A DNA stretch of 64,000 bases from Halomarina halobia (GCF_029338575.1 NZ_CP119993.1:372001-436000); one strand, 5' to 3'. Counted from the first letter of the stretch, positions 44,595-53,600 are shown. Numbers and translations are program-made. The notes: generated by a model from the sequence alone, not told the origin.

Positions 44595-45451
44595 TCCGGA
44601 ACCGACCGCGTACGGTTCGGCCGTACTGCGGTGTCGTTTCGTCCTCCCCCGTGGAGCGGGCGGCCCGTGGGTATGTGGGTCCACCTCGGCGAGGATCGTC
44701 GGTGCTCGCGGCGTTCCATCACCCCATCTCTGGTCGGAGTCTCCTGAAGCCGCGCGAGCGACGGCGTCGGCTCGTCGCTTCTCGGGGGGTCAACCCCTCC
44801 CTGGCACAGAGGGAGGGGTCGAGTGTCAGAGGCTGGTGACTCGTTGCGATTCTCCACCGAATCCCGCGCTGACGGACGCACGGGCGTCACGCGCGAGGCG
44901 CGGTACCCCACGGTGACAGTCGAACATCGGCCCGGTCATAATTAGTTAGTCACAAGATATTGCAGAAAATATCTCGGTGGCCGGGAGAGGCGAGCGCAAC
45001 CGGTGGGGTGACTAGGGAGTACCGCAGTTGCGTCCGGGACGCCTGCTCCCTCCTCCGGAGGTCAGGGAGAGGGCGCTGGCGTTCGGGCGGGGGACCGGTC
45101 CTCGCTTCCAGCCGCTCCGAGCGGACTAGCCACAGCTCGGCTGTCTCGTCGAGGGGGCTACGGGTACGGTTCGTCAGGGACTAACCCCTCTGATCGGTGC
45201 CCGGTCGACGGACGGTTGTCGACCGAGCGCCGACGTGCTCCGAGCGAGCGCGACGGCCGGCCGCCGGGCGAACGCAGAACGCGTCGCCCGAGCGATGCGA
45301 AGACGCGTCGACGCGTTTCGAAGACGAGCGGCCCGAACGGTCGACGCTCTCCGGATGCCGACACCTCTTTACTGTCCGTCGACGGTACTGGTTACATGCA
45401 CGACGGTAGCACGAACCGATCGCGGACGGGGCCTTCCGGAGGGGAAGCGAC
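44595..45451. other. 857-bp intergenic region with strong hairpin
   Basis: I see no convincing gene. A perfect 10-bp stem with 7-nt loop, ACCCCTCCCT (44793-44802) / AGGGAGGGGT (44810-44819), lies 200 bp after the dehydratase gene. Several smaller G/C hairpins follow up to 45180. It could be a terminator-like structure, an RNA element or an insertion-sequence end. Frames across it are shadows. Confidence 0.5.
44793..44819. terminator. 10-bp stem-loop downstream of the dehydratase gene
   Basis: ACCCCTCCCT and its exact complement are separated by GGCACAG. There is no U-tract, so it is not a bacterial-type terminator. The stability suggests a structured RNA 3' end or a mobile-element end. Confidence 0.35.
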
Positions 45452-46750
45452 GTGACGGTCCGACGGACGCCGCTCGGCGAGGTGGCCGCGGACCTTCGGA
45501 CGGGCGAGCGCGACGTGGCCGACTACGTCGCCGAGCTGTACGAGCGCGTCGACGCGCTCGAATCCGACGTCCGGGCGTGGGTCGGAGGACCGAAGCCGCG
45601 GGAGCAGGTCGCGGCCGAGGCGGCCGCCGTCGCGGAGCGATACCCCGAGCCGGAGAACCGGCCGCCGTTGTACGGCGTCCCGGTCGGCGTGAAGGACATC
45701 TTCCACGTGGACGGGTTGCCCACGCGGGCGGGGTCGACCCTCCCGCCGGGCGAGCTGGTCGGACGGCAGGCCGCGGTCGTGACGTCGCTCCGAGCGGCCG
45801 GCGCGCTCGTCCTCGGCAAGACGGTGACCACCGAGTTCGCCTACTTCGATCCGGGACCGACCCGGAACCCCCACGACCTGTCGCACACGCCCGGCGGCTC
45901 CAGCAGCGGGTCGGCGGCCGCCGTCGCGGCGGGGACGTGCCCCCTCGCCCTCGGCACGCAGACCATCGGATCGGTCATTCGGCCGGCGACGTTCTGCGGC
46001 GTCGTCGGCTACAAACCGAGTTACGGCCGCATCCCGCTCGACGGCGTGCTCCCCCTGGCCGCGTCCGTCGATCACGTCGGTCTGTTCACCCAGGACGTCG
46101 CCGGGATGGAACTCGCGGCCTCGGTCTGCGTCGACGACTGGGAGCCGTCGACGGGCGACGAGCGGCCCGTCCTCGGCGTCCCGGAGGGGGAGTACCTGGC
46201 GCAGGTGTCGGAGACGGGCCTCGACCGCTTCGAGGACCACGTCGACGCCCTCGAGCGCGCCGGGTTCGAGATCCGACGGACGGTGGCGTTCGACGACATC
46301 CAGGCCGTCAACGACCGGCACGACGGACTGGTGGCCGCGGAGGCGGCCCTGGCACACCACGAGCGGTTCGACGAGTATTCGGACCGGTACGCCGACAGCA
46401 CGGCCGAACTCATCCGGGACGGTCGGGCGGTGTCGGTCGAGGCGCTCGCCGACGCGCGGCGCAATCGCGTCCGGCTCCGAACGTCGCTGGCGGAGACGAT
46501 GCGCGAACGCGGTATCGACGCGTGGATCGCCCCCGGTGCCCCCGGACCCGCTCCCGCGGGCATCGACAGCACCGGCGATCCGGTGATGAACCTTCCGTGG
46601 ACGCACGCCGGACTGCCCGTGGTCGCGGTTCCCGCCGGAGACGTGGACGGCCTGCCGGTCGGCGTACAGTGCGTCGCGGGGTTCGGGGCGGACGAGCGCC
46701 TGCTCGCGTGGGCGGAGCCGATCGCGAACGCCCTCGCCGACGCGTCGTAA
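45452..46750 (+). CDS. amidase (amidase signature family)
   Basis: A 432-residue amidase with GTG start. Triad features are PVGVKDIFHVDG (Lys), GGSSSGSAAAV (cis-Ser) and GTQTIGSVIRPATF (nucleophile Ser). The substitution of GTDTGGS by GTQTIGS shows a distinct subfamily from the amidase at 28601. It is about 70 residues shorter than the other, closer to small-amide amidases or AtzF. The shadow frame starting at 45235 is longer but arginine-rich and not a protein. A weak clue to the substrate is the Gfo/Idh oxidoreductase downstream. Confidence 0.88.
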   Translation: MTVRRTPLGEVAADLRTGERDVADYVAELYERVDALESDVRAWVGGPKPREQVAAEAAAVAERYPEPENRPPLYGVPVGVKDIFHVDGLPTRAGSTLPPGELVGRQAAVVTSLRAAGALVLGKTVTTEFAYFDPGPTRNPHDLSHTPGGSSSGSAAAVAAGTCPLALGTQTIGSVIRPATFCGVVGYKPSYGRIPLDGVLPLAASVDHVGLFTQDVAGMELAASVCVDDWEPSTGDERPVLGVPEGEYLAQVSETGLDRFEDHVDALERAGFEIRRTVAFDDIQAVNDRHDGLVAAEAALAHHERFDEYSDRYADSTAELIRDGRAVSVEALADARRNRVRLRTSLAETMRERGIDAWIAPGAPGPAPAGIDSTGDPVMNLPWTHAGLPVVAVPAGDVDGLPVGVQCVAGFGADERLLAWAEPIANALADAS

Positions 46751-46903
46751 GTCGCCGTGATACTCGAGGGGTCCCTCGATCCCCCGGCGCGACGAACGGG
46801 ATCGACGCCCACGGACGGAAAACGAGGCGGAACCGGTCCGAGCGACGGGCGTACGGCCGTACGGCCGGCCGACCGTTCGTGCGCCGGTATCCAACCGCGT
46901 GAG

Positions 46904-47380
46904 TCAGCGGACGGTGGCTTCGCTCACCGGCTCGGCGAAGGCGACCGTCTCCTTCACGTCCGTGATCTTCACGTCCACCTGATCGCCCGGCTGGGTACCG
47001 GGGACGATGAGGATGAAGCCGCGTTCGACCTTCGCGATCCCGTCGCCCTGGTCACCGAGCGTGTCGATCGTGACCGAGCGAACCTCCCCCACGTCGACCG
47101 GCGGGGCCTGCTGCCGTCGCTCCGACGACGCCGATGGCGGCGCGGCCGCCTCGCGCGACCGGGACGGGCCAGCCTCGGTCACGTCACGCGAGGCGTCGGT
47201 CGCGGGCTCGGAGCGGGGAAGCCGGTCCGAGGCCGGAAGCAGCGCGACGCGGTACGTGTCGTCGACGGACAGCGACCCGTTCTCGACGAGTTCCTCGGGG
47301 ATCGAGACGACGTAGCGACCCGCTCGCTCTTCGAGCGAGGTTTCGAACAACAGCCGAAGCGAGTCCGGAATCTCGGTCAT
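46904..47380 (-). CDS. TRAM domain protein
   Basis: A 158-residue protein. A N-terminal domain (LRLLFETSLEERAGRYVVSIPEEL, up to about residue 50) is joined by a Ser/Ala/Arg linker to a C-terminal TRAM domain (SVTIDTLGDQGDGIAKVERGFILIVPGTQPGDQVDVKITDVK). Haloarchaeal TRAM proteins bind RNA and are small abundant factors. It converges with the amidase. Confidence 0.9.
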   Translation of the reverse strand: MTEIPDSLRLLFETSLEERAGRYVVSIPEELVENGSLSVDDTYRVALLPASDRLPRSEPATDASRDVTEAGPSRSREAAAPPSASSERRQQAPPVDVGEVRSVTIDTLGDQGDGIAKVERGFILIVPGTQPGDQVDVKITDVKETVAFAEPVSEATVR

Positions 47381-47708
47381 TATTGACCGAACGATCTCCA
47401 GCGTAAAAACGGGCTAGAATTCGATCGGTGAGATCGAGGTCGACAGTCGCCGGGACGGACGCCGCCGTCCGGGACCCTCTCGTCGACGCCTCGCGTCTAA
47501 CCCCGACCATCGCCGCGATTACGCCGCGCGTTTCGGCCGCGATCCGGAATCGGTGCTCTCGGATACCCAGTGACGTACACGGGACCGTACCTCCGAGACC
47601 ATACCTCACACAGTGTGAGCGCCTCGGGAGACGTTCTACGGACAGCGGGTACCGGCCGTCGATCACGGGGGTCGTAAGGGCTTTTTCCGTCCTCGTAGAA
47701 CGTTCGGT
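47381..47708. other. 328-bp intergenic region with a 7-bp palindrome
   Basis: It separates the divergent TRAM and oxidoreductase genes. CTCACAC (47615-47621) / GTGTGAG (47623-47629) with a 1-nt spacer is a 15-bp palindrome and a candidate operator about 80 bp before the oxidoreductase start. No gene is visible. Confidence 0.5.
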
Positions 47709-48683
47709 ATGGATTTCGGGGTGCTGGGGACGGCGACGATCGCACGCCAGCGATTCATCCCGGCGGTGGCGGACACCGACCACGCGGTCCGCGCGATCGC
47801 CTCCCGCACGGAGGAGAGGGCGGCGGCCGTCGCCGCGGAACACGACGTCCCCCACGCGTACGGCAGTTACGACGCGCTCCTTCGAGACGAGGTGGTCGAC
47901 GCGGTCTACGTTCCGCTGCCGAACAGCGAACACGCGCGGTGGATACGCAGGGCGGCCGACCAGGGCCTCCACGCCCTCTGCGAGAAACCGCTCGGCGTGA
48001 CGGCCGAGGAGGCCCGCGACGTCGGTGCGTACTGCGCGGAGCGCGACGTGACGCTGATGGAGGCGCTCATGTACCGCTACGCGCCACGGACCGAACGGGT
48101 GATCGAACTCGTCGGGGAGGAACTGGGCGAGATTCGCTCGGCGACGGCGACGTTCCACTCGGAGCTACGCGGCCTCCCGACGGGGATCCGGTTCGACCCG
48201 GCGCTCGGGGGCGGCAGCCTGCTCGACGTGGGCGTGTACGCGGTCGACGCCGTCCGACTGTCGCTCGGAACGCCGGATCGCGTCTACGCCCACGCGATGG
48301 ACTCCCACGACACTGGCGTCGACACGCAGGCCACCGCGCTCTTCGAGTACGACGCGAACGCCACGGCGACCGTCTCCTCGTCCTTCGATACGGCGGAGTC
48401 GCAGTACTACCACGTGATCGGTACGGACGGGTGGGTGACCGCCGAACCCGCGTTCTCCTCGCCCGACGCGAACACGTCGATCGACTACGAGCGAGCGGGT
48501 CGACGCATCACCGAGACGTTCCCGCCGCACAACCCGTACCGGCGCGAGGTCGAACACTTCGTGAGCTGTATCGAGGAGGGTCGTACGCCGCGGACGAACG
48601 CGACCGAAGCGGCGCGGACCCTGGCGATCCTCGACGCGATCCGGGAGAGCGCCGAGACGAACGCGGTCGTGGCTGTCGAGTGA
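47709..48683 (+). CDS. Gfo/Idh/MocA family oxidoreductase
   Basis: A 324-residue NAD(P)-dependent oxidoreductase: the Rossmann start FGVLGTATIARQRFIPAV, AIASRTEERAAAVAAEH, YVPLPNSEHARWIRRAADQGLHALCEKPLG with the EKP motif, and a C-terminal beta-sheet domain including GGGSLLDVGVYAVDAVRL. Family members oxidise sugars and inositols. Its stop codon TGA is the first three bases of the insertion-sequence-end-like motif TGACATCCTCC. Confidence 0.92.
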   Translation: MDFGVLGTATIARQRFIPAVADTDHAVRAIASRTEERAAAVAAEHDVPHAYGSYDALLRDEVVDAVYVPLPNSEHARWIRRAADQGLHALCEKPLGVTAEEARDVGAYCAERDVTLMEALMYRYAPRTERVIELVGEELGEIRSATATFHSELRGLPTGIRFDPALGGGSLLDVGVYAVDAVRLSLGTPDRVYAHAMDSHDTGVDTQATALFEYDANATATVSSSFDTAESQYYHVIGTDGWVTAEPAFSSPDANTSIDYERAGRRITETFPPHNPYRREVEHFVSCIEEGRTPRTNATEAARTLAILDAIRESAETNAVVAVE

Positions 48684-48742
48684 CATCCTCCCGCCGTAAA
48701 CGGCGGGCCTTCCCTCCCGGCGGGGCTACCAGCCGAGCTGGT
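48681..48742 (-). mobile_element. IS200/IS605 (TnpB-type) right-end remnant
   Basis: Read on the minus strand, the segment contains two hairpins, ACCAGC/GCTGGT (48728-48742) and CCCGCCG-TAAA-CGGCGGG (48690-48707), and ends GGAGGATGTCA at 48681. The same ending (TGACATCCTCC on the plus strand) recurs at 57231. Hairpin-bearing right ends with GGAGGATGTCA are what I associate with haloarchaeal IS1341-type (TnpB) elements. No transposase gene is attached; the minus strand upstream (to about 48780) reads VTLEVYES then stop, which might be the very end of TnpB. Confidence 0.5.
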
Positions 48743-49013
48743 AAGGGTTAGGACTCATACACCTCGAGCGTCACGCGCCTACTTCGACCCCCGGGTCACG
48801 ACCGTTCCGCCCGTCGGTCTCCCGACCGGTCGGGAGCCTCATCCACCCCCCGGCATGCCCCGTCGGTGAGGGGGAGGAGATGGACCGGCCGAGTCGTCGC
48901 ACGTCCAGATCAGGGACCACATTCCTCGTCAGCCTCACGTCATACGTCGACCTGCCGTTTTAAGCGTCGCTGGGCCGAATATCGGCGTAACATTACAACA
49001 CGCGTGAACTACA
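48743..49013. other. 270-bp gap with an 18-bp palindrome
   Basis: CTCCCGACCGGTCGGGAG (48829-48846) is a perfect palindrome between the insertion-sequence-end remnant and the next gene. No gene is visible. Confidence 0.45.
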
Positions 49014-49256
49014 ATGTGGAACCCTGACCCCAAGTCGTTACCTGACTGGATCGAGCACGCCTACGAGCTACTCGCCGCCCGCATCGACGGGCGGCGAGGG
49101 GGATTCCCCCGAGAGCGGGCGTACGAGCTGCTGCTGGCCGACGAGGGGTTCGTGGACGAGCCCGCGGACGTCCGGTACGCCGTCGACCACCTGCTGAATC
49201 AGGGGTGGCTCTACGAGGCCGACGGCGAACTCCGCATCACCGATCCCGAGCACTAG
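49014..49256 (+). CDS. small winged-helix-like protein (80 aa)
   Basis: An acidic, compact protein: WIEHAYELLAARIDG, RERAYELLLADEGFVDEPADVRYAVDHLLNQGWLYEADGELRITDP. The pattern helix-helix-recognition helix-GWLYE-wing-RITDP is a minimal winged helix. The protein at 59514 has the same ending (GYLYEVNGDLYLTPTG), so the two are paralogues. A DNA- or protein-binding role is inferred. Confidence 0.7.
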   Translation: MWNPDPKSLPDWIEHAYELLAARIDGRRGGFPRERAYELLLADEGFVDEPADVRYAVDHLLNQGWLYEADGELRITDPEH

Positions 49257-49323
49257 ACGACCGGATCGTCGTGCGGGCGGAACCCACGGGACTTACGGTC
49301 GAATAGCCGAACCTCCGCCCTTC

Positions 49324-49777
49324 GTGTCCTCCGTCCCGTTCAATCCGATTCGCGGCGTGATCCTGTGGGTGGGCCGGTCGCTCGCCCGCCTCGGTCTCCT
49401 CGACCGGGCGCGGGCCGTCCGGACGACCGACCTCACCTGGCCGCGGGTCGTCACCGGCCTCGCCCGGATGTCGGAGTCGGCCGTCGACGTCGCGATGGTG
49501 GGCCTCGCGCTCGGTCCCGTCGCCATCGACGTCGTCGCCGTCGACGTCGCCGGGCCCGTCGGGCGGCTGTTCGTCACCGATCCGGCGGTCGTCCCGCTGG
49601 TCGGGGGATTCGTCCACGCGGTCTGCGTCAGCGTCGTCTTCTACGGCGGGACCAACGACGCGACGGGACCGCTCCGCGCGAGCGGCGATACGCGCTGGCC
49701 GCTACTATCGCTACCACACCGGCCGCTGGAAGCGCATCAGTCGCGCCTACCGCCCGGCGACGGCAGCCGACGACTGA
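49324..49777 (+). pseudogene. MATE family efflux protein, internally deleted and frameshifted
   Basis: Starting from a GTG at 49324 the frame reads FNPIRGVILWVGRSLARLGL and WPRVVTGLARMSESAVDVAMVG, the N-terminus of a haloarchaeal MATE exporter. After about 75 residues it jumps to FVTDPAVVPLVGGFVHA and VVFYGGTNDATGPLRASGDTRW, which belong to the last helices. The ending YRYHTGRWKRISRAYRPAT continues in another frame to a stop at 49775-49777. More than half the protein is missing, so it cannot work. Confidence 0.72.
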
Positions 49778-49882
49778 GGCTGGTGCATCCACGCGGTCGA
49801 ACGCCCGGGCCGGGGCGGACGCGAGACGGTGCTCGGAATTGCGCCGAGCGAGGAGCACGATCGCTGGGGTCAGCGAGCGCGA

Positions 49883-50125
49883 TTAGAAGGTGCGTTCGTC
49901 TCGCTGCTCGTCCAACTGCGCCGGGTCCTGCTGCTCGTCGACCACCTGGGTGAACAGGTCCTCCTCGATCTCGTCCGTGGCGTCGTCGGTCGTGTCGTAC
50001 ACCGACACCCCCATCGCCAGGAGCTCTTCGACCGCCTGCTCCCGGTTCAGGAACTCCCCCTGCTCGACGAGGCGGTCGAGTTGACCGTCGATCTGGTCCG
50101 GGATCGTCAGTTCGAACGTGGGCAT
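49883..50125 (-). CDS. haloarchaeal CopG-like ribbon-helix-helix protein (80 aa)
   Basis: MPTFELTIPDQIDGQLDRLV is a ribbon-helix-helix start, followed by EFLNREQAVEELLAMGVSVY and an acidic tail (DDATDEIEEDLFTQVVDEQ). This is the DUF7120-type small haloarchaeal family. A longer in-frame start at 50227 adds 34 non-conserved residues. It could be an antitoxin or a DNA-binding regulator; no partner is evident. Confidence 0.8.
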   Translation of the reverse strand: MPTFELTIPDQIDGQLDRLVEQGEFLNREQAVEELLAMGVSVYDTTDDATDEIEEDLFTQVVDEQQDPAQLDEQRDERTF

Positions 50126-50370
50126 ACCGGTGACTGGAACGTCCACGGAGGTAAAGGCTGGGTTCACCGACGCGCTCGTGGCGAGAGTGCGCGGCAGTCC
50201 CGGGAGGGAGCGGCGGAACGCTCGCACCGTCTGCGGTCACGTTCTTCGGCGGGACTACTCGTGACGGGATGCGTCTCTAGACCGACATCTACGGTGCGAC
50301 CGTCTCGACGGATTCGCCGTTCATCGGGAGGTTCCGGGGGGACGACCCCGACCGCTGGAGCCCCGCTCGA

Positions 50371-51309
50371 TCAGTTCTCGTCCCGCGACGGCCACCGCCG
50401 GGAATCCGACTCGACGAGGCCGAGTAACCGCCGCCGTCGCCCGTCTAGCTCATCGAGCGACGCGGCGAACTCCTCGTCGGGAACGGTCGGGATACCCGCG
50501 TCACGAAGGGAAGCGAGCTCCGGCGGAGACGGAGTACGATTCGCGGGTCGGATGAACGCGTTGCTGAGCGTATCGAGGTAGCTCCCGACGCTCGCGCGTG
50601 CGTTCTTCAGAATGGCCTCGTTGGGGCGATCTCGCGCCGGAACCCCGAACGTGAGGAGCGTCAGCGCCTCGTCGAGGACGGCGATGCTGGCAGCCGGGGC
50701 CCGATCGCGCTGCTCGCTGTGGAAGTAGTGGATGACCGGATACGCCTTGTGGTTCGCCGTGAGCGTATTGAGCTGTGAGACGAACGAATTGAGGGGGAGC
50801 TCGAGGCTCCGGAACTCTTCACCGTTCCAGCCAGTCCGAACGATCGCCTCGCTCCGCGCACCGAGCCCGCTCACACCGCTGGCGAACGACCGCTTTTGGG
50901 TGACGGCGTCGAGAACCGAGAGGATGTACGTGACGCTCAACGTGACGAGGAGCATCCCGCTCGCCGTCGCGAGCACCGTGGCGATCTGCCAGACGCCGTC
51001 TCTCGGCGCGAAATCGCCGTTTCCCAGCGTGAAGATCGAATAACCGGTGAAGTAGAGCCGTTCGGACCAGGAGATCGGACCGGCGTTACGGGTATCGACG
51101 ATCGCGTCCCCGGCGCCGGCGAAGATGAACGTCCATCCCGCCCAGATCAGCGCCATCCAGGCGACGAGGCCGATGCCAAGGATCAGCGGGCCCGAGAGGC
51201 TCAGCATCCGTGGGTTCTGCTCCCCGACCCGTCGTAGCATCCGCCACGCCCACGCCATCGACCGAGAGGTGAGCGGGCCAGCACCCCCTCGACCCAGAGC
51301 GTCGTCCAC
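50371..51309 (-). CDS. two-helix ion channel family protein, 5' end frameshifted
   Basis: A 312-residue frame with LSGPLILGIGLVAWMALIWAGW, the pore segment ISWSERLYFTGYSIFTLGNGDFAPRDG, and TASGMLLVTLSVTYILSVLDAV, then a long cytoplasmic domain. The filter is TLGNGD where potassium channels have TVGYGD. A typical protein of this family should begin with another helix. That helix is present upstream in another frame (LLVIAVTDLLWTTLWVEG, about 51287-51340), joined by a C5 run at 51284-51288 that is one base short. It may be a true frameshift or a sequencing error. Confidence 0.75.
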   Translation of the reverse strand: MDDALGRGGAGPLTSRSMAWAWRMLRRVGEQNPRMLSLSGPLILGIGLVAWMALIWAGWTFIFAGAGDAIVDTRNAGPISWSERLYFTGYSIFTLGNGDFAPRDGVWQIATVLATASGMLLVTLSVTYILSVLDAVTQKRSFASGVSGLGARSEAIVRTGWNGEEFRSLELPLNSFVSQLNTLTANHKAYPVIHYFHSEQRDRAPAASIAVLDEALTLLTFGVPARDRPNEAILKNARASVGSYLDTLSNAFIRPANRTPSPPELASLRDAGIPTVPDEEFAASLDELDGRRRRLLGLVESDSRRWPSRDEN

Positions 51310-51340
51310 AGGAGGTCCGTGACAGCGATGACGAGGAGGG

Positions 51341-51575
51341 TTACGCCCAGAGCGAAATAAGCGAGATTCGTCCCGTTCTCCGTAGAGCGCGGTCAGTTAT
51401 GTTAATCGACGGCCGGACACCGGTTCGTGACCCCCGGTTTTGTCGTGCTCGCGATCGCACTTCTGATGACCGGCGGTGTCGCAGCTGACGGTGAACGCGC
51501 GTCCGACGAGGCGTCGAGCTACGTCGGCGTGGGCGTGGGAGTCGCCGTCGGGAGCGGGGAGGGGGCCGACGCGAG
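51341..51575. other. gap upstream of the channel gene, channel 5' remnant included
   Basis: On the minus strand it encodes the missing first helix of the channel (about 51287-51350). The rest is non-coding as far as I can tell; a plus-strand frame from 51427 has a signal-like start but only low-complexity Gly/Ser after it. Confidence 0.4.
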
Positions 51576-51860
51576 CTACGGATGCTCATCGTCGGCGTCA
51601 AGCCGCTCGACGAGTACGATCCCCTGCTCTTCGACGGCGACTCGACAGTCGGCGTAGGTGAACGAGACGAGGCCGCGATCTAGCGACGCGACGAACGCGT
51701 CTAGCGCGTCCGGGTCGACGACCGAGTACAGCGGCGGAAGGTCGCTCACGGGCTCACCGGTGACGGTACTCAGCGCCTCGACGATCGCCGTACTCAGCGC
51801 TTCCTCCGACGCACTACAGTAGAGATGGGGCTCCTCGGTAGCCTGACTGGGTAGGGGCAT
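51576..51860 (-). CDS. HalOD1 output domain protein
   Basis: A 94-residue single HalOD1 domain: LSTAIVEALSTVTGEPVSDLPPLYSVVDPDALDAFVAS, then VSFTYADCRVAVEEQGIVLV. HalOD1 domains are frequent haloarchaeal signal-output modules whose target is unknown. The gene stands alone. Confidence 0.88.
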   Translation of the reverse strand: MPLPSQATEEPHLYCSASEEALSTAIVEALSTVTGEPVSDLPPLYSVVDPDALDAFVASLDRGLVSFTYADCRVAVEEQGIVLVERLDADDEHP

Positions 51861-52035
51861 CGAGCCCTAGTGCGGTACCGCGGCTAAAGTATCTACGTAT
51901 AGGAATCGTATCCGTGATATCGACGGTGGATCTTAGAGAGAGCTAGTCCGGAGTGAGCACGCTCCCGGGGCAGTACCGTCGATCAGTGGTGCTCGGCGAA
52001 CGACGGGCGACAGTGTACTAGCCGGGCAGTCCGTA

Positions 52036-53235
52036 TCAGTCCGCGGACATGACCGACGTCGACCGGCCGGACTGCCGCGCCGATTCGACCGAATAGACGA
52101 GGCTCCCGGCGAACAGGGCGAGACTCCCGACGATGAACAGCGCACTGAGCGGCGAGGCCGAGTCGACGAACACCCAGTACAGCGGTGCCGCGATGGTGGG
52201 GCCAGCCGCCAACACCGCGATTTTGGCGACCAACGGGCCACAGCACCCGCAGGTACACGTCCCCACGATCGCGGCACTCCCGGCCGTACCTTCCGCCAGC
52301 CCGGCCCGTTCCTCGACGCGCCAGTGGCGGGCGATGAGGGCGGCGTTCAATCCGATGAGTACGCTCAGCATTCCGACGACGACGACCTGTCCGGGGGAAA
52401 CGGCCAGGAAGAACGGGACGTGCGGGATCGCGATCTCGAGCGTGGGCCACGTGACCAGCTGATAGACGGTGGGAAGGACGACAACGGTCACCTCGTGTGG
52501 GAATCCTTCCTCCGGGAAGAACGAGAGGTAGCCCGTTACGGAGACGAAAAACAGCGCCATCACGGTTCCGACGCCGATTCCGAAGCGACGGGCGACCGGA
52601 TCGCGAAGGACCGCCCGGAGGACATCCCCTGCGTCCTTCAAGACGACGTAGCCGACGAGGATCGGGGTACCCAGAACGATAGCGTATCCGAGCGGGTGCG
52701 ATTCGCTCGCCGCCCCGGGAACGAGGTAGGGATACGAGATCCACAACCCCATGAGGATGCCGAAGAAGGTGTAGCGTGGACGGGTCGGCCAGCGGAGCCA
52801 GCCGACGATGAAGCTCACCACCGTGATCAGGAGGCCGACCGACAGCCCGAGCGGTTGGTACCACGAACGCGGAAACGGCATCGAACTCGCTGTGTACGTC
52901 GGGTCGGGGGAGAGCCCTTCGAAGAGGACAGCACCGAGCGCGGCCACGGCGATGCCCACGAGTACGCCGTAGAGTGCGTTCGTCGGCGAGATTCGGTCCG
53001 TTCGCTTGAAGATGATGGCCCCTCCGACGAACAGGACGCCGACGAGACCGAGGAGGAGTCCGTGTCCCTGAGAGAGACCCGCCGCCGCGGTTGCCTCGTG
53101 GGCGGATGCGGTGGGTATCTGTGCGAGTGTGAGAACGAAGACGAGAGAGACGGAGAGCGGTCGTAAGGACCCGGTGTACGGAGAACGCTCGCGGGTGCCC
53201 CCTCCCCGCGCTTGGCGCTGTTCCGGTGACATCAC
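52036..53235 (-). CDS. multi-pass membrane protein with CTCGCCGP motif
   Basis: A 399-residue protein with an N-terminal signal-like helix ending ASAHEAT and about nine further helices (HGLLLGLVGVLFVGGAIIF; LSVGLLITVVSFIVGWL; IAIPHVPFFLAVSPGQVVVVG). The motif GTCTCGCCGPLVAKIAVLA sits in a loop near the C-terminus. Four cysteines in the pattern CxCxCC are a plausible metal or persulfide site. The following divergent cluster is a metalloregulator with a multicopper oxidase and a metal transporter, so a role in metal handling is inferred. I do not recognise the family. Confidence 0.75.
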   Translation of the reverse strand: MMSPEQRQARGGGTRERSPYTGSLRPLSVSLVFVLTLAQIPTASAHEATAAAGLSQGHGLLLGLVGVLFVGGAIIFKRTDRISPTNALYGVLVGIAVAALGAVLFEGLSPDPTYTASSMPFPRSWYQPLGLSVGLLITVVSFIVGWLRWPTRPRYTFFGILMGLWISYPYLVPGAASESHPLGYAIVLGTPILVGYVVLKDAGDVLRAVLRDPVARRFGIGVGTVMALFFVSVTGYLSFFPEEGFPHEVTVVVLPTVYQLVTWPTLEIAIPHVPFFLAVSPGQVVVVGMLSVLIGLNAALIARHWRVEERAGLAEGTAGSAAIVGTCTCGCCGPLVAKIAVLAAGPTIAAPLYWVFVDSASPLSALFIVGSLALFAGSLVYSVESARQSGRSTSVMSAD

Positions 53236-53600
53236 GCCGTCTTGGACGGCAGGTCACTTTTACCTGACTGATTCGCTTGACACGGGTAGGGGAGGGGGAG
53301 AATAGCGCGGGAATCGAGCGATTCGATTCGACGGTCGAGCGGTAGCGAAGAGATCCTCTTTCAGAACTGCACGGAGTGAGCGATGAGCGAGGGTGCGGGA
53401 TCTCGCATCCGAGTACCGCGTGTGGGTATCCGCACGGTATCCTCCCGCTCGTTACTGTGACCGTTTCGGGCAGATACCGGCGGGGAGTGACTATCTCCCC
53501 TCCCGTTCCCGGCGGACTTCCGAGATAGATGTCCCCCCTGAGCGCGGTAGGGCAGATGGCAAACCTTTTTATTAGATGTGTCTAAACCTAGTTTACAGTG
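53236..53600. other. 365-bp divergent promoter region of the metal cluster
   Basis: It lies between the CTCGCCGP membrane protein and the DtxR-like regulator. The operator and TATA box of the latter are at 53565-53585. No gene is visible. Confidence 0.5.
53572..53585. promoter_or_regulatory. DtxR-type operator TTAGATGTGTCTAA over the TATA box
   Basis: A perfect 5-bp inverted repeat TTAGA/TCTAA with 4-nt spacer resembles the TTAGG-type boxes of DtxR/IdeR/SirR metalloregulators. It abuts the TATA-like CTTTTTATTAG (53565-53575), 25-30 bp before the ATG at 53601. Binding would repress the operon, so autoregulation is likely. Confidence 0.6.

Noticed and set aside
45235..46902. 555-aa frame overlapping the second amidase
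   Set aside because: Arg-rich shadow; the amidase triad is in the 45452 frame.
51427..51657. Plus-strand 76-aa frame with signal-like start
   Set aside because: Only Gly/Ser low-complexity follows the hydrophobic start and it overlaps the HalOD1 gene; no promoter seen.
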